The notes: generated from the sequence alone by a model not told the origin. A DNA stretch of 64,000 bases from Artocarpus heterophyllus (GCA_025403435.1 CM046330.1:21660239-21724238), one strand, 5' to 3'; shown: positions 16,560 through 30,020, counted from the stretch's first letter. Numbers and translations are program-made.

Positions 16560-18068
16560 TGTTGGGTTTTGTGATTTAAATAAGTAGCAGAAAATCAAAA
16601 TTAATTCCCACAAAACCCTCACAGGATCCATGCAATTCAATTAGATTGATAAGAAAGTCATATAATCTAACCAGGATGACAAAAGGGGCAAGATTGCTGG
16701 AAGGAAGAGAGCGGGTTCAGTCCAACGACACCCTAACTCGAGCTTTTCGTATTCAGGATCGATTCAGATGTTGTTACTTAAAGCAACGCCCTCTGCAGGT
16801 ATCTACACGAACAGACTCTCTCAAAAACCGAATTGGTGTGCTAGCACCCTCTCCTTGCAATAAATGACTGTCTCTAATTTTTAGGGTTTTTAATGTTTTT
16901 GCCTTTTAGAATAAGAGAATGCCTTTTCTCTTTTAATTCGGCCAGAAACCCTAAAACAGGTATATATATATATATATTGACTTTAAGAAAGAGTCAGATT
17001 TTAACTAGAGTAAATTGTAATTCAAATATGATTCATAGAATCTTGACAATGTCAGATTTAACAAACTTAGACATATCTAGTACATCGAATATGGACATTA
17101 TCCGGTTTATTGAACCTAGACACAGCAAACCTAAAATTCGTTTTTGGTCTGTTCTAAGTGTGCGACCATGTAGATTCACATAACGTTGGTAGTGGGCTTG
17201 AAATTCTGCTTCTGGCCCATAAATCATAAGCGGCCTCTAACAAGACATTATGATTACCCAAGTTATACGAATGTCAATAATCTGACACAACCTAATCCAC
17301 AATAAGTATTAAAATCCTTTTGTCACTAGATACCTTGATTGAACATAAGGCGTGATTTATGTCATCCTTATACTATTCAATCATATTATTTCTCGATCTT
17401 AAGTAGACTGATATTGATAACCCTTATTAATTCATTCCAGTATGGCCATGCATTTTTCTTCAGTCTAACTTATCAAGGGGCACGTAGATATCTTTCTCAT
17501 AATAAATGAGGGACAAATTCCTTCTTAATCACTCACATTCCTCACATGATTCATTCTATATCCAGCAACAATCCATTCCATCATCCTGTTAAAGATAATA
17601 TTAGAATGTGTCAAAATATAGAACTTGTCATGTAGGAAACAATGGTGATTTCAGGTCAGAGGACTAGGATAATACTATTGTGATGAGAATCACTTATGAC
17701 AATTATCCATGGAGTATTCTCATAGCGGGTTGATCCAATACATCATTTCTCAAATATGTATCTACGAGTTGACTTAGTATCTCATACACATGATTAGTAA
17801 AACATAATTATCAGTCAAACTTCATACTAGTCTTCATTCATTATTATCCCAATAATAATGACCGACTAGGGTTAATTTAGAATAGAATTCAATTTTCACC
17901 TAAGAGTTTTACTATCAAGTCACATACTTGATGACCTTAGGCGGAATTAACTATTCATGGAATTAAAATAAAAAACAATAATGAAAATGCCTCTTTATTA
18001 ATAAAATACAAATGTAACAAAATCAAAATGTAGTCATTTTATAATTGGCCTATGGCACATCACTAACA
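16560..18068 (-). mobile_element. Solo Ty1/copia-type LTR nested in copia-1
   Basis: 1509 bp bounded by TGTTGGGTTTTG and ATCACTAACA, with a perfect 5-bp duplication ATTTT at 16555-16559 and 18069-18073. On the minus strand it begins TGTTAGTGATGTGCC, the usual style of a copia LTR start, so minus orientation is preferred. No internal region accompanies it. It interrupts the internal sequence of copia-1 between its 3' LTR and the reverse transcriptase remnant. Confidence 0.75.
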
Positions 18069-18479
18069 ATTTTAACCATAAAACCACATCTGAATTGTCA
18101 TAATATATTCCCAATGGCTTAGAAATCAAGTGCAATGGCTTAGAAATCAAGCGCAATTCTCTAAGCTCATAAATGAAACTCTTTATCTATACACCATCCA
18201 AAATAGTCTCAAAACATATACGAACTCAATTACTATAGTGGAAGTAGTAGTTAAAATCTACTTTGCGCTTCTCTAATATACAGCCTCTCTAGCAAAAATA
18301 TATCCAACATTGCCAGGAAGTCTGAATTAGAATGGCAAATCACTTCCAAATTTTTAGTTCACTTATATGTAAGCATGTAGTCTATGGTTCTCACACCTTT
18401 TTACTTTATTTGCAGCTTTTAAGTGGTCTTTACCTGGATTACTCTAACGTATTCTTAACATTTCCACATCAAATGCAAT

Positions 18480-19130
18480 GCTAGGTTTTTGTATGGACCT
18501 GAGCATACATAGGGTTTCCATAACTGAAGCATATGGAATGTTCTTTGCTTGTTTATTCCCTTACATAATTCATTTCAGGACATTGATTAAATTAAATTTA
18601 TCATCCTTCATAAAATGAGAGCTATACTTGATGAACAATTTTTATCTAAAATCTCACTGATATAGGCTCCTTATGACAGACTTGAAATTTCTTTATGTCT
18701 TTCTCTATAGATTCTTGTGTCAATGACATAAGGGATATCGCCTATATCCTACATATCAAAATTTTTAGTGAAAAATTGTTTCACCTCATGTATCAAACCC
18801 TCATAATTGGTTGCAAGCAAATGTTATCCACATATAGAATAAGAAAACAAATTATGCTCCCATTGACCTCTGGTATGTACATTAATTCATAATGTTCTCT
18901 ACAAAACAAGATGAAGAGATAACATTATGAAATACCACTATGAGGGTGCTTGTTTCTATTCATATATGGATTTCTTAAGCTTACATACCAAATGCTCACT
19001 ATTACTAGAGAAAAATCTTTATGGTTGTTTCTTGTAAACCTTTCCTCTAGATCTTTATTAAGAAAATCCATCGGCACTTCCATTTGCTGCAACCTTAAAT
19101 CAAAATGTGCAACAAATGCCATAATAATAT
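18480..19130 (-). pseudogene. Copia-1 reverse transcriptase remnant
   Basis: On the minus strand, 19130-18925 matches the copia RT block that normally reads MDVKTAFLNGDLEE (here the diverged MEVPMDFLNKDLEE). About 18870-18690 gives the region around the YVDD box, with LHEVKQF-type sequence (HEVKQFFTKNFDM visible) and a stop in place of part of the box. Several stops and frameshifts break it. Reverse transcriptase copies element RNA in the virus-like particle; this copy cannot. Confidence 0.7.
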
Positions 19131-19424
19131 AAAAAGAATCTTTCTAAATATAGGAGAAAAATTTCCTTGTAATCGATTCCTTTCTTCTTTATTGAATTCT
19201 TTAACATCAAGTCTTACTTTATATCTTTCAATGTTGCCCAATGAGTCCTTTGTCTTAAAGACCCATTTACAACTTATGGCAACTTGACAAGATTATAGAC
19301 TTCGTTAGATGCCATAGAATTCAACTCATCTTTCATGGCGTCAAATCATAAGTTTGATTCTTTGCAATTCACGAATTGTAAAAATATTTCAGGAATCACT
19401 TTTGGCTCTAATGTTATAGTCTCA

Positions 19425-20500
19425 CTACTGTAAATACACATCAGAATCACTAAGAATTGCTGATTTCTTTATTCTAGTAGACCTTCTTAATGTTGTATCA
19501 ACACTTTCCTGAGGAACATGTTGTTCAACTATATATTCAATAATTTCAGGTATTACCTGAACAATTTGATCTACTGGATTATAATCAGCAAATTGTGGAA
19601 TTTTAATAATCGGTTGATCAACACTGTTGAACTTAAGGAGTGTTGTGAACAATAACCAATTAATAACTTGAGCAGTAAAATTGAGCAACAAATGATCTAT
19701 CTTCAGAAACAATGTTCCATGTTAGATCGCACCCACTAATCAAGTAATTCTCAAGAAATTTTATATTTCTTGATTCTACAATCTTAGTGTTATGAGATGG
19801 ACAATAGAATCCATGTTCCATAGACCTTTCGACATATCCAATGAAATACAGACTAATGGTCTTTGGATCTATGTTCTTTTCTTGTGAGTTACAAAATCTT
19901 GCTTTAGACAAGTATCTCAATTGTGTATATGTCCTAAACTCGTTTTCCAAACTTTTATAATTCAAATGGTGTCTTTGGGACAACCTTAGTTGGAAATCAG
20001 TTTATAAGCTCCAAATCCACAAGGATTTAGTCACATCAAGTCCATTAAAGTTTAGTTTCTTCTTTATTTCACACCATCCTATTCCGGAGAACCAAGAATG
20101 GTGTATTGGGTGATTGTGCCATTTTTTTTAAGAAACTTCGCAAATGGACCGGATGCATGTCCATTTTCAATGTATCTACCATAATATTCTTCATCTCTAT
20201 CTATAATCACAATCTTAATTTGCTTTCCGTATTGTCTCTCTACTTAGTTTTAAAATTAAAAACCATTTAATGCTTCATTCTTGTTATAAAGCAAGTAGAG
20301 AAACATGTATCATGATTAATCATTCATGAAAGAGATGCATATTTGAATTTATGATTTCTAATATGTTCCTCTTTGCACCTTCTTGGGCTTGTTAGTCTGC
20401 TATGCTTAATGCAGTCTAAACAAGTATTATAATCAGTAAATCTAAAGTACTAAGTACTTCATTATTCACTAATCCTTAATTTTCTTTAAAGAGATTTGTC
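19425..20500 (-). pseudogene. Copia-1 integrase C-terminal remnant
   Basis: The minus strand from about 20110 reads the diverged form of the conserved copia integrase block that normally includes PQQNGVAERRN (here SPEQDGVK-RRN with a stop), then 19983-19660 gives the C-terminal part (ISLYFIGYVERSMEHGFYCPSH, read in shorter blocks: ISLYFIGY, HGFYCPSH, FLEN). A further open stretch at 19712-19425 corresponds to the linker to reverse transcriptase and ends RRSTRIKK, common in copia polyproteins. Frames are broken; the catalytic core is not intact. Confidence 0.72.
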
Positions 20501-21686
20501 TTAATTTTTGGTGCCACTTTATAGAAGAATCTTCACTCATAACACGATATTTTATACCAGTAGGAACATGCATAACATTTTAAGTGGTATCATTTTGTAA
20601 ATTAATATTGGAAAGACCATTAGACAATGTACCATTCTTATAAGATCAGTTTTACAAACTAAAGGACGTATTTGAAAACTGATAAATATCCCAAAGATAC
20701 AAATCTTGAAACTAAAATAAATTCCTATGGAAAATAGAAATTTACAAGGTCTTTTCCAAATTTAAATAAGGCCACTACTCAATTATTTTTTTTAAGTGCA
20801 TGTTCAAATTGCCTTTATATGTGAACAAAACTTGTTTTTTGAATAGATTTTTTGTTCACATTCTACTAGTATCCTTGGATTTCGCATGCCTTATAAGTTA
20901 TTTGAAATGTGGATTGTATAACAAAATCAATCCACTAAGTCTTATGATTGATGTCAATCATATTAGATTCATAACAAAAATGAAATTGAATTATTTTTTG
21001 TTTATTCTTTTCTTGTATCATCAATAATGCACTCTCACTCATTTTTGTTATCAGCCTCCCTTCTTCTTAAGCATACATGGTCATAAATTTATTAATTGAC
21101 CATTTTTCCTTATGTGTACAATAAGATGTTGAAGAAGAGTCATACTGCTGTGAAAGAGTGATTAATTTAAATTGCACAAGAAAGGATTCAGCTATATCAA
21201 TCTCAAGTATCTTCAATTAAGCCATAGTGTTCCTTGACCCAAGGATGTGTATTCGTACACATTTAACATAGGTGAGATTTTAAGGATGTAAATTTTATTA
21301 TTAGGATGTTGGCAAGCGCTTTATGTGATGATACAAAGTGCTCATCAACACCTTTTTAGTAATGCCTTGACATTCTTTATGCTTATTGATGGAACCTCCA
21401 ACACTAGCATAACTATTAGTTTTTATGATCATCATATCGAAATGATGACATCAGTCCAATATTCTTCAAGAGCTCATTTTATCTATATTGCTAGTGTTCA
21501 TAATAACATGTTTGTCTTTCCTTATAGCATAATCTATGTCTAACCACCTAATATGAAGAAGAATTCTCTCCTTCTATGTTTTATATTTGTCCCCTCTAAG
21601 TTTGGAAATTTTATTAATGTTAGAGTAATTCACAGGTGATAAGGCTGCAACAATAAATTCATGCTTACATTTCATAATTTGAGACT
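20501..21686 (-). other. Copia-1 internal sequence, gag/protease side, decayed
   Basis: By position this should hold gag and protease remnants of copia-1. I see no intact zinc knuckle or protease motif. Tekay inserted at its right end. Confidence 0.4.
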
Positions 21687-21940
21687 AATAATGTAACACC
21701 CACCTATTTTTATGTAATGAATCACGTTAAGTTAGTAACGACGTTAAGGAAATTTTATTAATAATTTATGTTATAAGCTATGATATATGATTTTTATGTT
21801 ACTAACTTTTATGTCAAGTTTTATGACAGGTGACGATCGCATGGAATCATTGTGCTCAAGTGTTCATGATTATTTTAATGTATGTTTAATTATGATGCAA
21901 AGATGTATGAATGTTTTAAAGTATGGCATTTATGGACAGT

Positions 21941-22045
21941 TCGGCAGGCCGAAAAGTCTGCCAAAGATCGGTAGGCCGAAGAAAACCATCGGCAGGCCGA
22001 ACTTAGTGGAACCGGCAGGCCGAAGGGGAAAATCGGCAGGCCGAA
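21941..22045 (+). repeat. Dyad cluster 1, Tekay 5' LTR
   Basis: Five units of TCGGCAGGCCGAA or one-base variants start at 21941, 21968, 21989, 22012 and 22033, spaced 21-27 bp. Each unit is an inverted repeat (TCGGC / GCCGA with an AG centre). Confidence 0.9.
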
Positions 22046-24153
22046 CACGGCTGACGAGCAGTCTGCAGAAATCTCTCCAAATTTATGGCTGAGATAATTA
22101 CGTTAATTGGGTGACTAATTGGCATAATAATGGAATATTTTATGAGTTAAGGAAATAAAAAGGTTTGACTTTGCATTGATTTGTGTCATTTTAAATGGTT
22201 TCCTATTTTAAGAGGGCAAAACATGGAAAGTGATGAGTGATTGTTTGACTTCCCTCTTTTCTCTCCTTCCTCCACACCAATGAGCCATCAATGAGTCAGA
22301 AAATTCTGACTTAATGGAGAGTATTTAATGATTCATCGGTTATGCTCATAACATTAAAAATTTTAACGTTCTTTTCCTCAGTTTTTCTCTCATCCTCTCA
22401 CGTCTTCTCTCTCAATTTCTGAGACGCTTCTTCTGTATTCCTCTCTTCCTCTTCTCTTCTCCATGAATTTCATCCTCTTTTCTCTCAAAAAATTCTCTGC
22501 ATGTATTGAAAGAAAAAGTTATATTTTGTTGGTTGAATTCAAGAATTTTGAGAAGAAATTTAAGGTAAGAACTCAATTTTTTTCCGGTAATTCTGAAAAG
22601 AAATTCTCTTCCTTAATTCATCTACAATATCTTTCTCTAGGTATTGTATTTTGTTCTGAGTTTTTATTATGATGTTCATGTATGTATTATGTGATGTTTC
22701 TTCAAGTTTCAAGTCATTTTGGTGTTTTTATGAAAAATATGAATTTTCTATCTTCTACCCCTCACAGTAAAATATTACTGTTTAACTTTGATGCATGAAA
22801 AATATAATGTTTATTTAAGGGGTAAATGAATGATGTTTTTCATGAAAATTGACAAGAATGTGCATGTGTATGTTATGATGAGTATATTTTATGTTACAAA
22901 ATTTCTATGAGAAAATTGTTTTAACAATGTTATTTTTGGATTTTCGTTCTATAAAATGTTTTATATGTTTAAATGATTTTGATTGATGATGAAATAATTT
23001 TATGGTATTGAAATACATGATAATAAGATGTTTGTATGAATTTTAAAATGTATGTATTTTAAATTATTAGAAAACGTTTTCAAAAGATTTTCATGATTGT
23101 AATGTATGGTCTGTTTTTTTTTACATGCTTAAGGTAATTTTTATGATTTAAGAAAAAATATGATAACATGTTTATGTGATGATAATTTTATGTTTTCGCA
23201 ATGATGATTATGAGTTATGTTTGTAATATGAGATGAATGTATATATATGAATGTTATATGAATGAATATTATATTAATGGATGATATATGAATAGATGAT
23301 TTACGCTATGATGAAAAGCTATAATTTATATGTGATGGTATAAGAATGGATGTTTTGTGATAAGTATTAATTTTATTGTATTTTTAAATGAATAAATGGC
23401 ATGAACACTCAAAGGAATGAGCACATCGAGACCGCAGCGTCATCACCAAAAGTATATTAAGGTTAAGTAAGCTAGCGTTAAGGTAAGTACATTCTCACCT
23501 GCAACATGACACGTTTTACAAGGTTTGATGATATGTTCACAATGATATTTATGATGATTTTATGGTTTTTTTCTTAAAGGATTTTTTTTTATGAAAGATT
23601 ATCATGATTTAAAGTTATGCATGTATGATGATGACATGTTTCAAAACATGAAAATTATGTATATATATGTATCACCTAATAAGTGTTGCACACCAATGTT
23701 ATGAAATGATATGTTATGATGTCATGTTTGATTTGGGATTAGCTACCCTTCTCCTCTCATGACGGCGCGCCTACAATGATGTTCATGGTGCAACACTTGG
23801 GCCCTTAAGATAAAATGGAATAAGTTTTAAAAATGGTCAATGTAATGAAAGATATGTTTCTATGAAATTATGCTTAAGGCACTTCTATGATATGATAATG
23901 ATGATGAAGTGTATGAAATGTTTTAAATTGTGAGAATTATATGTACTTACTAAGCATTAGCTTAATCATGTTTTATGTCATGTTGCAGATAAGGGTAAGA
24001 AAATCATGGAATAGGCGGAGGACATGGGAAGGCGTGTGAGCACAAAGCATGATGAATTGTAACCGGAAGAACGCCAAGAAGAACATTTTTATGTTTTAAA
24101 TCAAGTTTTATATTTTGAACATTATTTTTTTTATGATAAGTTTTAAGAATACT

Positions 24154-26418
24154 TGGTACACGCCCCAAAATGATGTTTATTCTTCTTTGTAATAATAAAC
24201 GGCGGACGTATGTAGTATAGAAAGATTATCGTATCCACAGGGAGGTGAAAATTTGTAACTCGAGAGATTGATAAAAATAAACGGTCAAAGAGGCAAGCAC
24301 TTTTTGAAAGCAAAGAAATAAAATGAGATGAATATTTTTGTGGTTTTTATTTTATTCAATTCAAAATTTAAATCATAAAATTAAAATGGTGAAGCTTTGA
24401 GAATCCCTTGTATGTTTTGCAACTGATATTGAATTTTAACTCTAATTAATAATTATCTAAAGTATTTGATTTATTATATCTTATCTCATTAATTGCAAGC
24501 ACATTTTACTAATTATATAGGTCAACCTAAATCGACAATATAGCAAGCCATAATGCAGTAAGGGTTTTCCTATAAAAACTAGCAAAATAATCATCTGTCA
24601 CTAATGATTTGGTGCACTAATTATGAAAATTATAACCGCTTTCACTCAATTATAATTAACATAATTCTAAGATAGAAAAGATAATAACAAATCAAAATTA
24701 ATATATTTTTATGGAATAAATTATTGCGTTAATTTCAGCAGCATCTCAACTTATTAATTGGTTTAAGAATACACTATGCCATCCTCTGTCTACAATAAAT
24801 CAAGAATTACCAAGTATTTACTGTGCCAGTCTATGTCTATAATGCAGCAAAAACTCAACTTAATAAATGAGCATGACTTTAGTATTATTAATATTAATTA
24901 TGCAACACAATTAAATTACATAAAGAAAGCATGACTGAATTTATGGAAAAATTGACAGCATAACAACAGTAACAATAATTATTGAAAACATAAAGATATT
25001 ATTTATTCCACAAAAATATAAGTGTTACCACACAGATATAAAGTTAAAACCCATACCAGAGTACTACGCATACAAGATTATCTCTCTGCCTCACCAGACT
25101 CTCTACACTAATTTAAGCATTATTTTATTATTATTATTTTTTTACCTAAAAGAGTTACTGCTGAGTCTAACTCAGCAGTAAAGAAAAGAAGAAAAAGGGC
25201 CAAAGGCCCGAAGGAGGTGTTTTGAATGAGGGGGGAGAGCCCCTATTTATAGTGAAAATATTTCACTATTTCAAAATTTTTTTATTTTTATTTTTTTTCT
25301 TTTCTTTTCCTTTCTTCGGCAGGCCAACTTGCACTGAGATTCACGTGAAGAAATTCTCTTCGCTTCTGTGCTGATCCGCGTTCTTTGATATGCATTTCTT
25401 AGTTTAGGATCTAGTGCTTCGCGGCTCACGGTGGAACTAAAACGGCACGATCTACACCGTTAATTGCATGATCGAACGGCTACAAGAGACGGCATAATTG
25501 AGCCCAGGTGGGACCAGTGGGACCGAGGATGAATACCGTTAGATTGGTCTTGGTTAGCTGATCCAATGGCTAGAAAAAGGGATGCACGTGGCGTCGATCG
25601 CACGAGATCAAAAACTGTCTGAGATTCCCTCTGACGCGCCTGCAGTTTTGTCGGCGCGTGTAATGCACGCACCAATCAGAAAATGACACGTGGACCGCAC
25701 TGCGAGATTTCGTTGACGCACCAGATGACGCATTGACACGCGTCTCTTCCTCGGACGGCTGAGATTGATTTGGCAGGTGATCGAACGGTTAGAAATTCGC
25801 CACGTGTCCCATTGAATATAAATTCGAATTTCCTTTACCTTTTTGATGCATTTGATGTCCGATTTTATCCATTTTAGTGTCGTTTTGCTCCGTTTTTCCT
25901 CCAGATTTCAAATCTAAAAATCACAAAAACATTAAAATTAATTATTTTACAAACATAATATTTACAAAAATATTTAAATATTTTTTTTACATTAAAACAC
26001 ACAAAAATAAATAAAAACTCCTAAAATTTCCAGTCTCTTACGGTTTGACACAGATATAATTTTTTTGACTTGGAAATATTTTTAGAAATTACTAAAAATA
26101 TAATAAGACATATTCACAAACTTAAAACACACTATCAAATACTCTAAAACTCAAAATAAAATAACCGCATTACTTTTACGGCTTTGACTATTTATAGACT
26201 AGACACTTATTTAACACACCAAAATGACTCTAAAAATTACTAAAAATTCTATTAAACATAAAAACACACTAAAATCATATTTTTAAACACATTTACACAC
26301 TAAGACACGAAAATACTTATTAACACAAAATTGCTATTAATTAAAGAATTTAATGAGAAATAAAAGCGTAAATAAATGATTTAAGCCTTAGAAAATTTAG
26401 ACTTTTACAGTCTCATCA
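24154..26418 (-). mobile_element. Solo LTR, Athila/Tat-type, nested in Tekay 5' LTR
   Basis: 2265 bp, starts TGGTACACGCC, ends GTCTCATCA, flanked by ATACT at 24149-24153 and 26419-26423; the empty site is seen intact in the 3' LTR near 34384. On the minus strand it begins TGATGAGACTG, has a TATA box CACTATAAATAGGGG (plus 25240-25254), a leader ending in a GA/CT-rich stretch, and near its 3' end CCCTGTGGATACGAT (plus 24229-24243), a motif typical just upstream of the Athila/Tat LTR end. One TTCGGCAGGCCA dyad copy lies at 25315-25326. The short open frame at 25460-25675 has no domain. Confidence 0.85.
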
Positions 26419-26537
26419 ATACTTGAACTATGGTTTTATGTTTTATTTTATCATTTTAAAGAATTTTGATCTTTCGCATTTTTATGAAAAGTTGGTTTTG
26501 TTTTAAAAATTAAGTTTTCTCAAGGATTTTGACTCGG

Positions 26538-26709
26538 TTGGCCTGCCGAACATCCTTGGTTGGCCTGCCGAACATCCTTGCTCGGCCTGTCGATGTCCGA
26601 AAGTTCAGCCTGCTAGACGATGATAAGTTTTTAAGTTAGTCTTGCAAAGCCTCTGCTGGCCTGCCAGTTGAGGAACTCCGGCCTACCGATCAAGTTCGGC
26701 CTGCCGAAC
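26538..26709 (-). repeat. Dyad cluster 2, Tekay 5' LTR (opposite orientation)
   Basis: About seven units of TTCGGCCTGCCGAA with one or two changes, the reverse complement of cluster 1. Two adjacent units share the linker CATCCTTGGT or CATCCTTGCT. Confidence 0.88.
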
Positions 26710-27053
26710 TGTGGGAGTAAGTAAACTTTAAATGATGTGATGATTAATGAGATATGATGTGAATTTCTTATAAGTTATGGTTTTAAAACTTGGTATATCT
26801 ATTTTATTAAAATAAGTTCATGATTAATTTAAAGTATAATTGAATAAATTATGATATGGAGTGAGTTAAGCAATGTGATTTAACAATGTTAAGTTATTAA
26901 AATGTATGAATGGATCCTGGTTAAGTATGTTTTATTATATTTACAATTTAATGTATCGTATAAGTTTTGTAATTACGTTTATGATTAAAGTCCAAGTATG
27001 AATGTAAGAATGTAACGATATATGTGACGTCCGTAAGGGGGCGTTACAGGCTT

Positions 27054-27064
27054 TGGTATCAGAG
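27054..27064 (+). other. Tekay primer-binding site
   Basis: TGGTATCAGAG, five bases after the 5' LTR end, matches the complement of the 3' end of plant initiator tRNA-Met (TGGTATCAGAGC) except the last base. Confidence 0.88.
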
Positions 27065-27261
27065 TGAATTTTCAATTACAATTCATATCGCCACACGTCA
27101 ATCCAAGTCCTCCAAGTAAGTATGTTATGAAGTTAGATGTATTGATGCAAGTATGATGATAAGATTAAGGTTTAAATGTTTAATGATTAACGATCCAGTA
27201 GTGAAAACCTGTCTCATAATTGGAAGATTATTTCTAAGTTCCTAATTCTTTTCAAAAATTT

Positions 27262-28345
27262 ATGATGGATGGCCACCGAAGAATGTATACACGCACCCAA
27301 ACCAACGAAAGACTCATGACGATGATCGCTGAACTGCAAAGGCAGTTGGAGGACTAAAGAAGGGAAATTGCTGTTTGAAGGGCCAACAGGCAGAATGATG
27401 ATCGACGAGGCAATGATGTGCCTCCTCCTCCTCCACAACCACAAGTAAACGAAGTCCCAGTTCCTACTGCTGAACCAAGAGCGGCCTATCAGGAACCCCT
27501 ACTGGTCAGATGGAAGAGAGTTAAGCCAGCGGATTTTAAAGGTTCTAAGGATCCGCTAGTAGCTCAGGGATGGTTAAAGATGATTGAGGTCACCTTACGA
27601 CTCATGGATTTCACAGACAACGAGAAGGTCCTCTATGCATCATACTGCCTCACCATGGAGGCCAGGATATGGTGGGATGGCATCGAACAGAGCAGGAATG
27701 TTGAAGAGACGACATGGGCTGACTTCGTTCATGAGTTCAACATGAAGTTCTTTCATATGAATGTTACAAGGAAGCATTATGAGGAGTTCGAGAGCTTACG
27801 CCAAGGGGATATGTCAATCACTGATGTGGTGACAAAGTTTGACCAGCTTGCTCGTCTATGTCCAGGAATGGTTATGGATGAAAGTGAAAGGGTCAAAAGA
27901 TTGATCAGAGCCCTTAGGCCAGATATTGCTGCGATCGTTGATGGGGCAAGTCCGCCAAGGACTCAAGAGCAGGTTGTTATGAGGGCTCAACGTGCTGAGT
28001 TTCATCTGTCCAAGCTAAGAAGGAACCAGCCTCAGTCGGCTCAGCAAGCCAACAATGCAAACAACCAGAACCACCCTCCCCACCGGAACAACAACAACAA
28101 CAACAGCAGCAACAACACTAACTAGAACTGGAGGAATAATAAGAGGAAGAGCAATCCTCAAAACCAGCAGGGCCAAGACAACAAGAGGCACAATGATGGC
28201 CAACCTAACAATAATAACAGGCGATTTCAACCGTGTGCCAATGTGGAAAGAAGCATCTAGGGGAATGTTGCTTGGGAACAAACCAATGTTTCATCTGTGG
28301 GCGTGATGACCACTTTGTTAAGAATTGCCCCAAGCTGATGAATGC
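27262..28345 (+). pseudogene. Tekay gag (capsid and zinc knuckle), broken
   Basis: Gag packages element RNA. The frame starts ATGATGGATGG at 27262 and is closed by TAA at 27355 and a TGA soon after. It reopens in the same frame through 28125 with the retrotransposon-gag core (WWDGIE, FNMKFF, EFESLRQG, TKFDQLARLCPG) and an Asn-rich linker. A TAG at 28123 and a frameshift near 28225-28235 follow. A CCHC zinc knuckle, C-x2-C-x4-H-x4-C (CFICGRDDHFVKNC), lies at 28287-28328. The domain order is normal; the breaks make it non-functional. Confidence 0.9.
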
Positions 28346-28820
28346 CAATGCCCCGCAGAGAGCTCCTCCTCAAGCCCAGCTTCATCAGATGCAAGCCTCC
28401 CTTGAAGGGCCACTTATTAGTCAAGGGAGAATTGAAGCCCCACCGACGAATGCCCAAATCTATGCCATGATGAAAGAACAAGTGGCTGCAGAAGCTTCCA
28501 ATGTGGTCACAGGTCAGATAACAAGCTTATTTAATTATGCTTATGTTCTTTTTGATACGGGTGCCACGTACTCTTTTGTATCTATGTCATATGCTAAGAA
28601 ATTAGAGGTTTGTTTAGAGCCTATGAGACAAGGATTCACTACGAAACTACTCTCTGGGAAAGTGATATTATCTACGCACTGTTTGCGTACAGTACCCCTA
28701 TGGATTTCTGATAGGGAGCTATTCGTCAACCTTATTGTGATCGACATGCATGACTACGACATGATTCTTGGGATGGATTTCCTAAGCAAGTATAATGCCA
28801 CTATTGAATGCCAAAAATGA
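28346..28820 (+). pseudogene. Tekay aspartic protease
   Basis: The retroviral-type aspartic protease cuts the polyprotein. The active site LFDTGATYSFVS is visible, with DTG at 28554-28562, and the downstream hydrophobic flap-side strand reads DYDMILGMDFL. The frame is open from the zinc knuckle through to TGA at 28818-28820, where an arginine codon (CGA) would be expected before KVIF. It continues in the same frame into reverse transcriptase. Confidence 0.9.
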
Positions 28821-28823
28821 AAG

Positions 28824-30020
28824 GTGATCTTCCATCCTGAAGGTGATCAGAAATTCATTTATGTTGGCGAGTCCAGGAAGAAACCCCACATATTTCTATC
28901 GGCAATGAGAGCAAGGAAGTTATTAGCAAGTGGCTGCATGGGCTATCTGGCGAACGTTGTAGACAAAAGCCAAGAAGGAAAGACAAGAATTGAAGATGTG
29001 CATGTTGTTCATGAATATGCGAATGTGTTTCCTGATGATCTGACAAGTCTACCACCAGAAAGAGAAGTTGAATTCGAGATTGAGCTCGCTCTTGGCACCG
29101 ATCCAATCTCAAAAGTGCCTTACAGAATGGCCCCGGCAGAGTTAAAGGAGCTTCACATGCAATTAAAGGAGCTACTTGACAAAGGTTTCATCAGGCTAAG
29201 TCACTCACCATGGGGAGCTCTAGTTTTGTTTGTAAAGAAAAAGGATGGCACTATGAGACTCTGCATCGACTATAGAGAACTAAACAAGGTGACGATCAAG
29301 AACAAGTACCCATTGCCTCGAATTGATGATTTATTTGATCAGCTCAAGGGTGCATCAGTGTTCTCAAAGATTGATCTATGATCAGGATATCACCAGTTGA
29401 AGGTTAAAGAAGGAGATATCCCCAAGACTGCTTTCAGGTCAAGGTATGGTCACCATGAGTTCGTGGTTATGCCTTTTGGTCTGACGAATGCACCTGCTGC
29501 CTTTATGGATTTGATGAACAGGGTATTCAAGGACTTTCTCGATAAATTTGTTGTTGTATTTATCGATGATATTCTTGTCTATTCTAAGAATCAAGAAGAA
29601 CATGAGGAGCATTTAAGAATTGTGCTGGAGACTTTAAGAAGACACCAGCTTTATGCAAAGTTCTCTAAATGCGAGTTTTGGCTTGATAAAGTGTCTTTCT
29701 TGGGGCATGTTATATCGAAGGAAGGGATTATGGTTGACCCTGCTAAAGTAGAAGCTGTTCTCAATTGGAAGCAACCGATGAATGCAAGTGAAATAAGGAG
29801 CTTCTTGGGTTTAGCAGGATATTACCAGAGATTCGTAGAAGACTTCTCCAAGATAGCAGCTCCACTCACGAACCTGACTCGCAAAGGAAAGAAGTATGAA
29901 TGGATAGATGTATGTGAAAAGAGCTTTCAAGAACTGAAGAAGAGACTAACGACGGCTCCAATGTTGGCAATTCCTGAAGGAAATGATGGGTTTGTTATTT
30001 ATAGTGATGCATCCAAGATG
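28824..30020 (+). pseudogene. Tekay reverse transcriptase
   Basis: Conserved blocks in order: [42 protein letters not shown] (then TGA at 29379-29381 replacing the expected Arg of the DLRSGYHQ block), [18 protein letters not shown], and the catalytic [10 protein letters not shown], whose FIDD is at 29559-29570. The connection region [16 protein letters not shown] follows. The catalytic aspartates are kept, so only the stop at 29379 breaks this domain. A frameshift at about 30015-30025 separates it from RNase H. Confidence 0.92.

Larger units (their letters stand above)
21692..27048 (+). repeat. Tekay 5' LTR, interrupted by solo LTR
   Basis: It is colinear with the 3' LTR over its whole length except for the 2265-bp solo LTR at 24154-26418 and its 5-bp duplication, leaving about 3.09 kb, equal to the 3' LTR. 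It carries two clusters of a TTCGGC-AG-GCCGAA dyad, one near the start and one, oppositely oriented, near the end. Confidence 0.92.

Noticed and set aside
21941..22045. Short repeats with regular spacing that could suggest a CRISPR array.
   Set aside because: Units are only 13-14 bp, imperfect, with 8-14-bp linkers, in a plant LTR, and no cas genes exist. They are interpreted as a dyad cluster.
21787..22092. A 101-codon open frame rich in GRPK motifs, repeated in the other LTR (32151-32336), which looks like an AT-hook protein.
   Set aside because: The GRPK pattern is a by-product of translating the TCGGCAGGCCGAAG units. The frame lies in LTR sequence, and the two copies do not keep the same length or residues.
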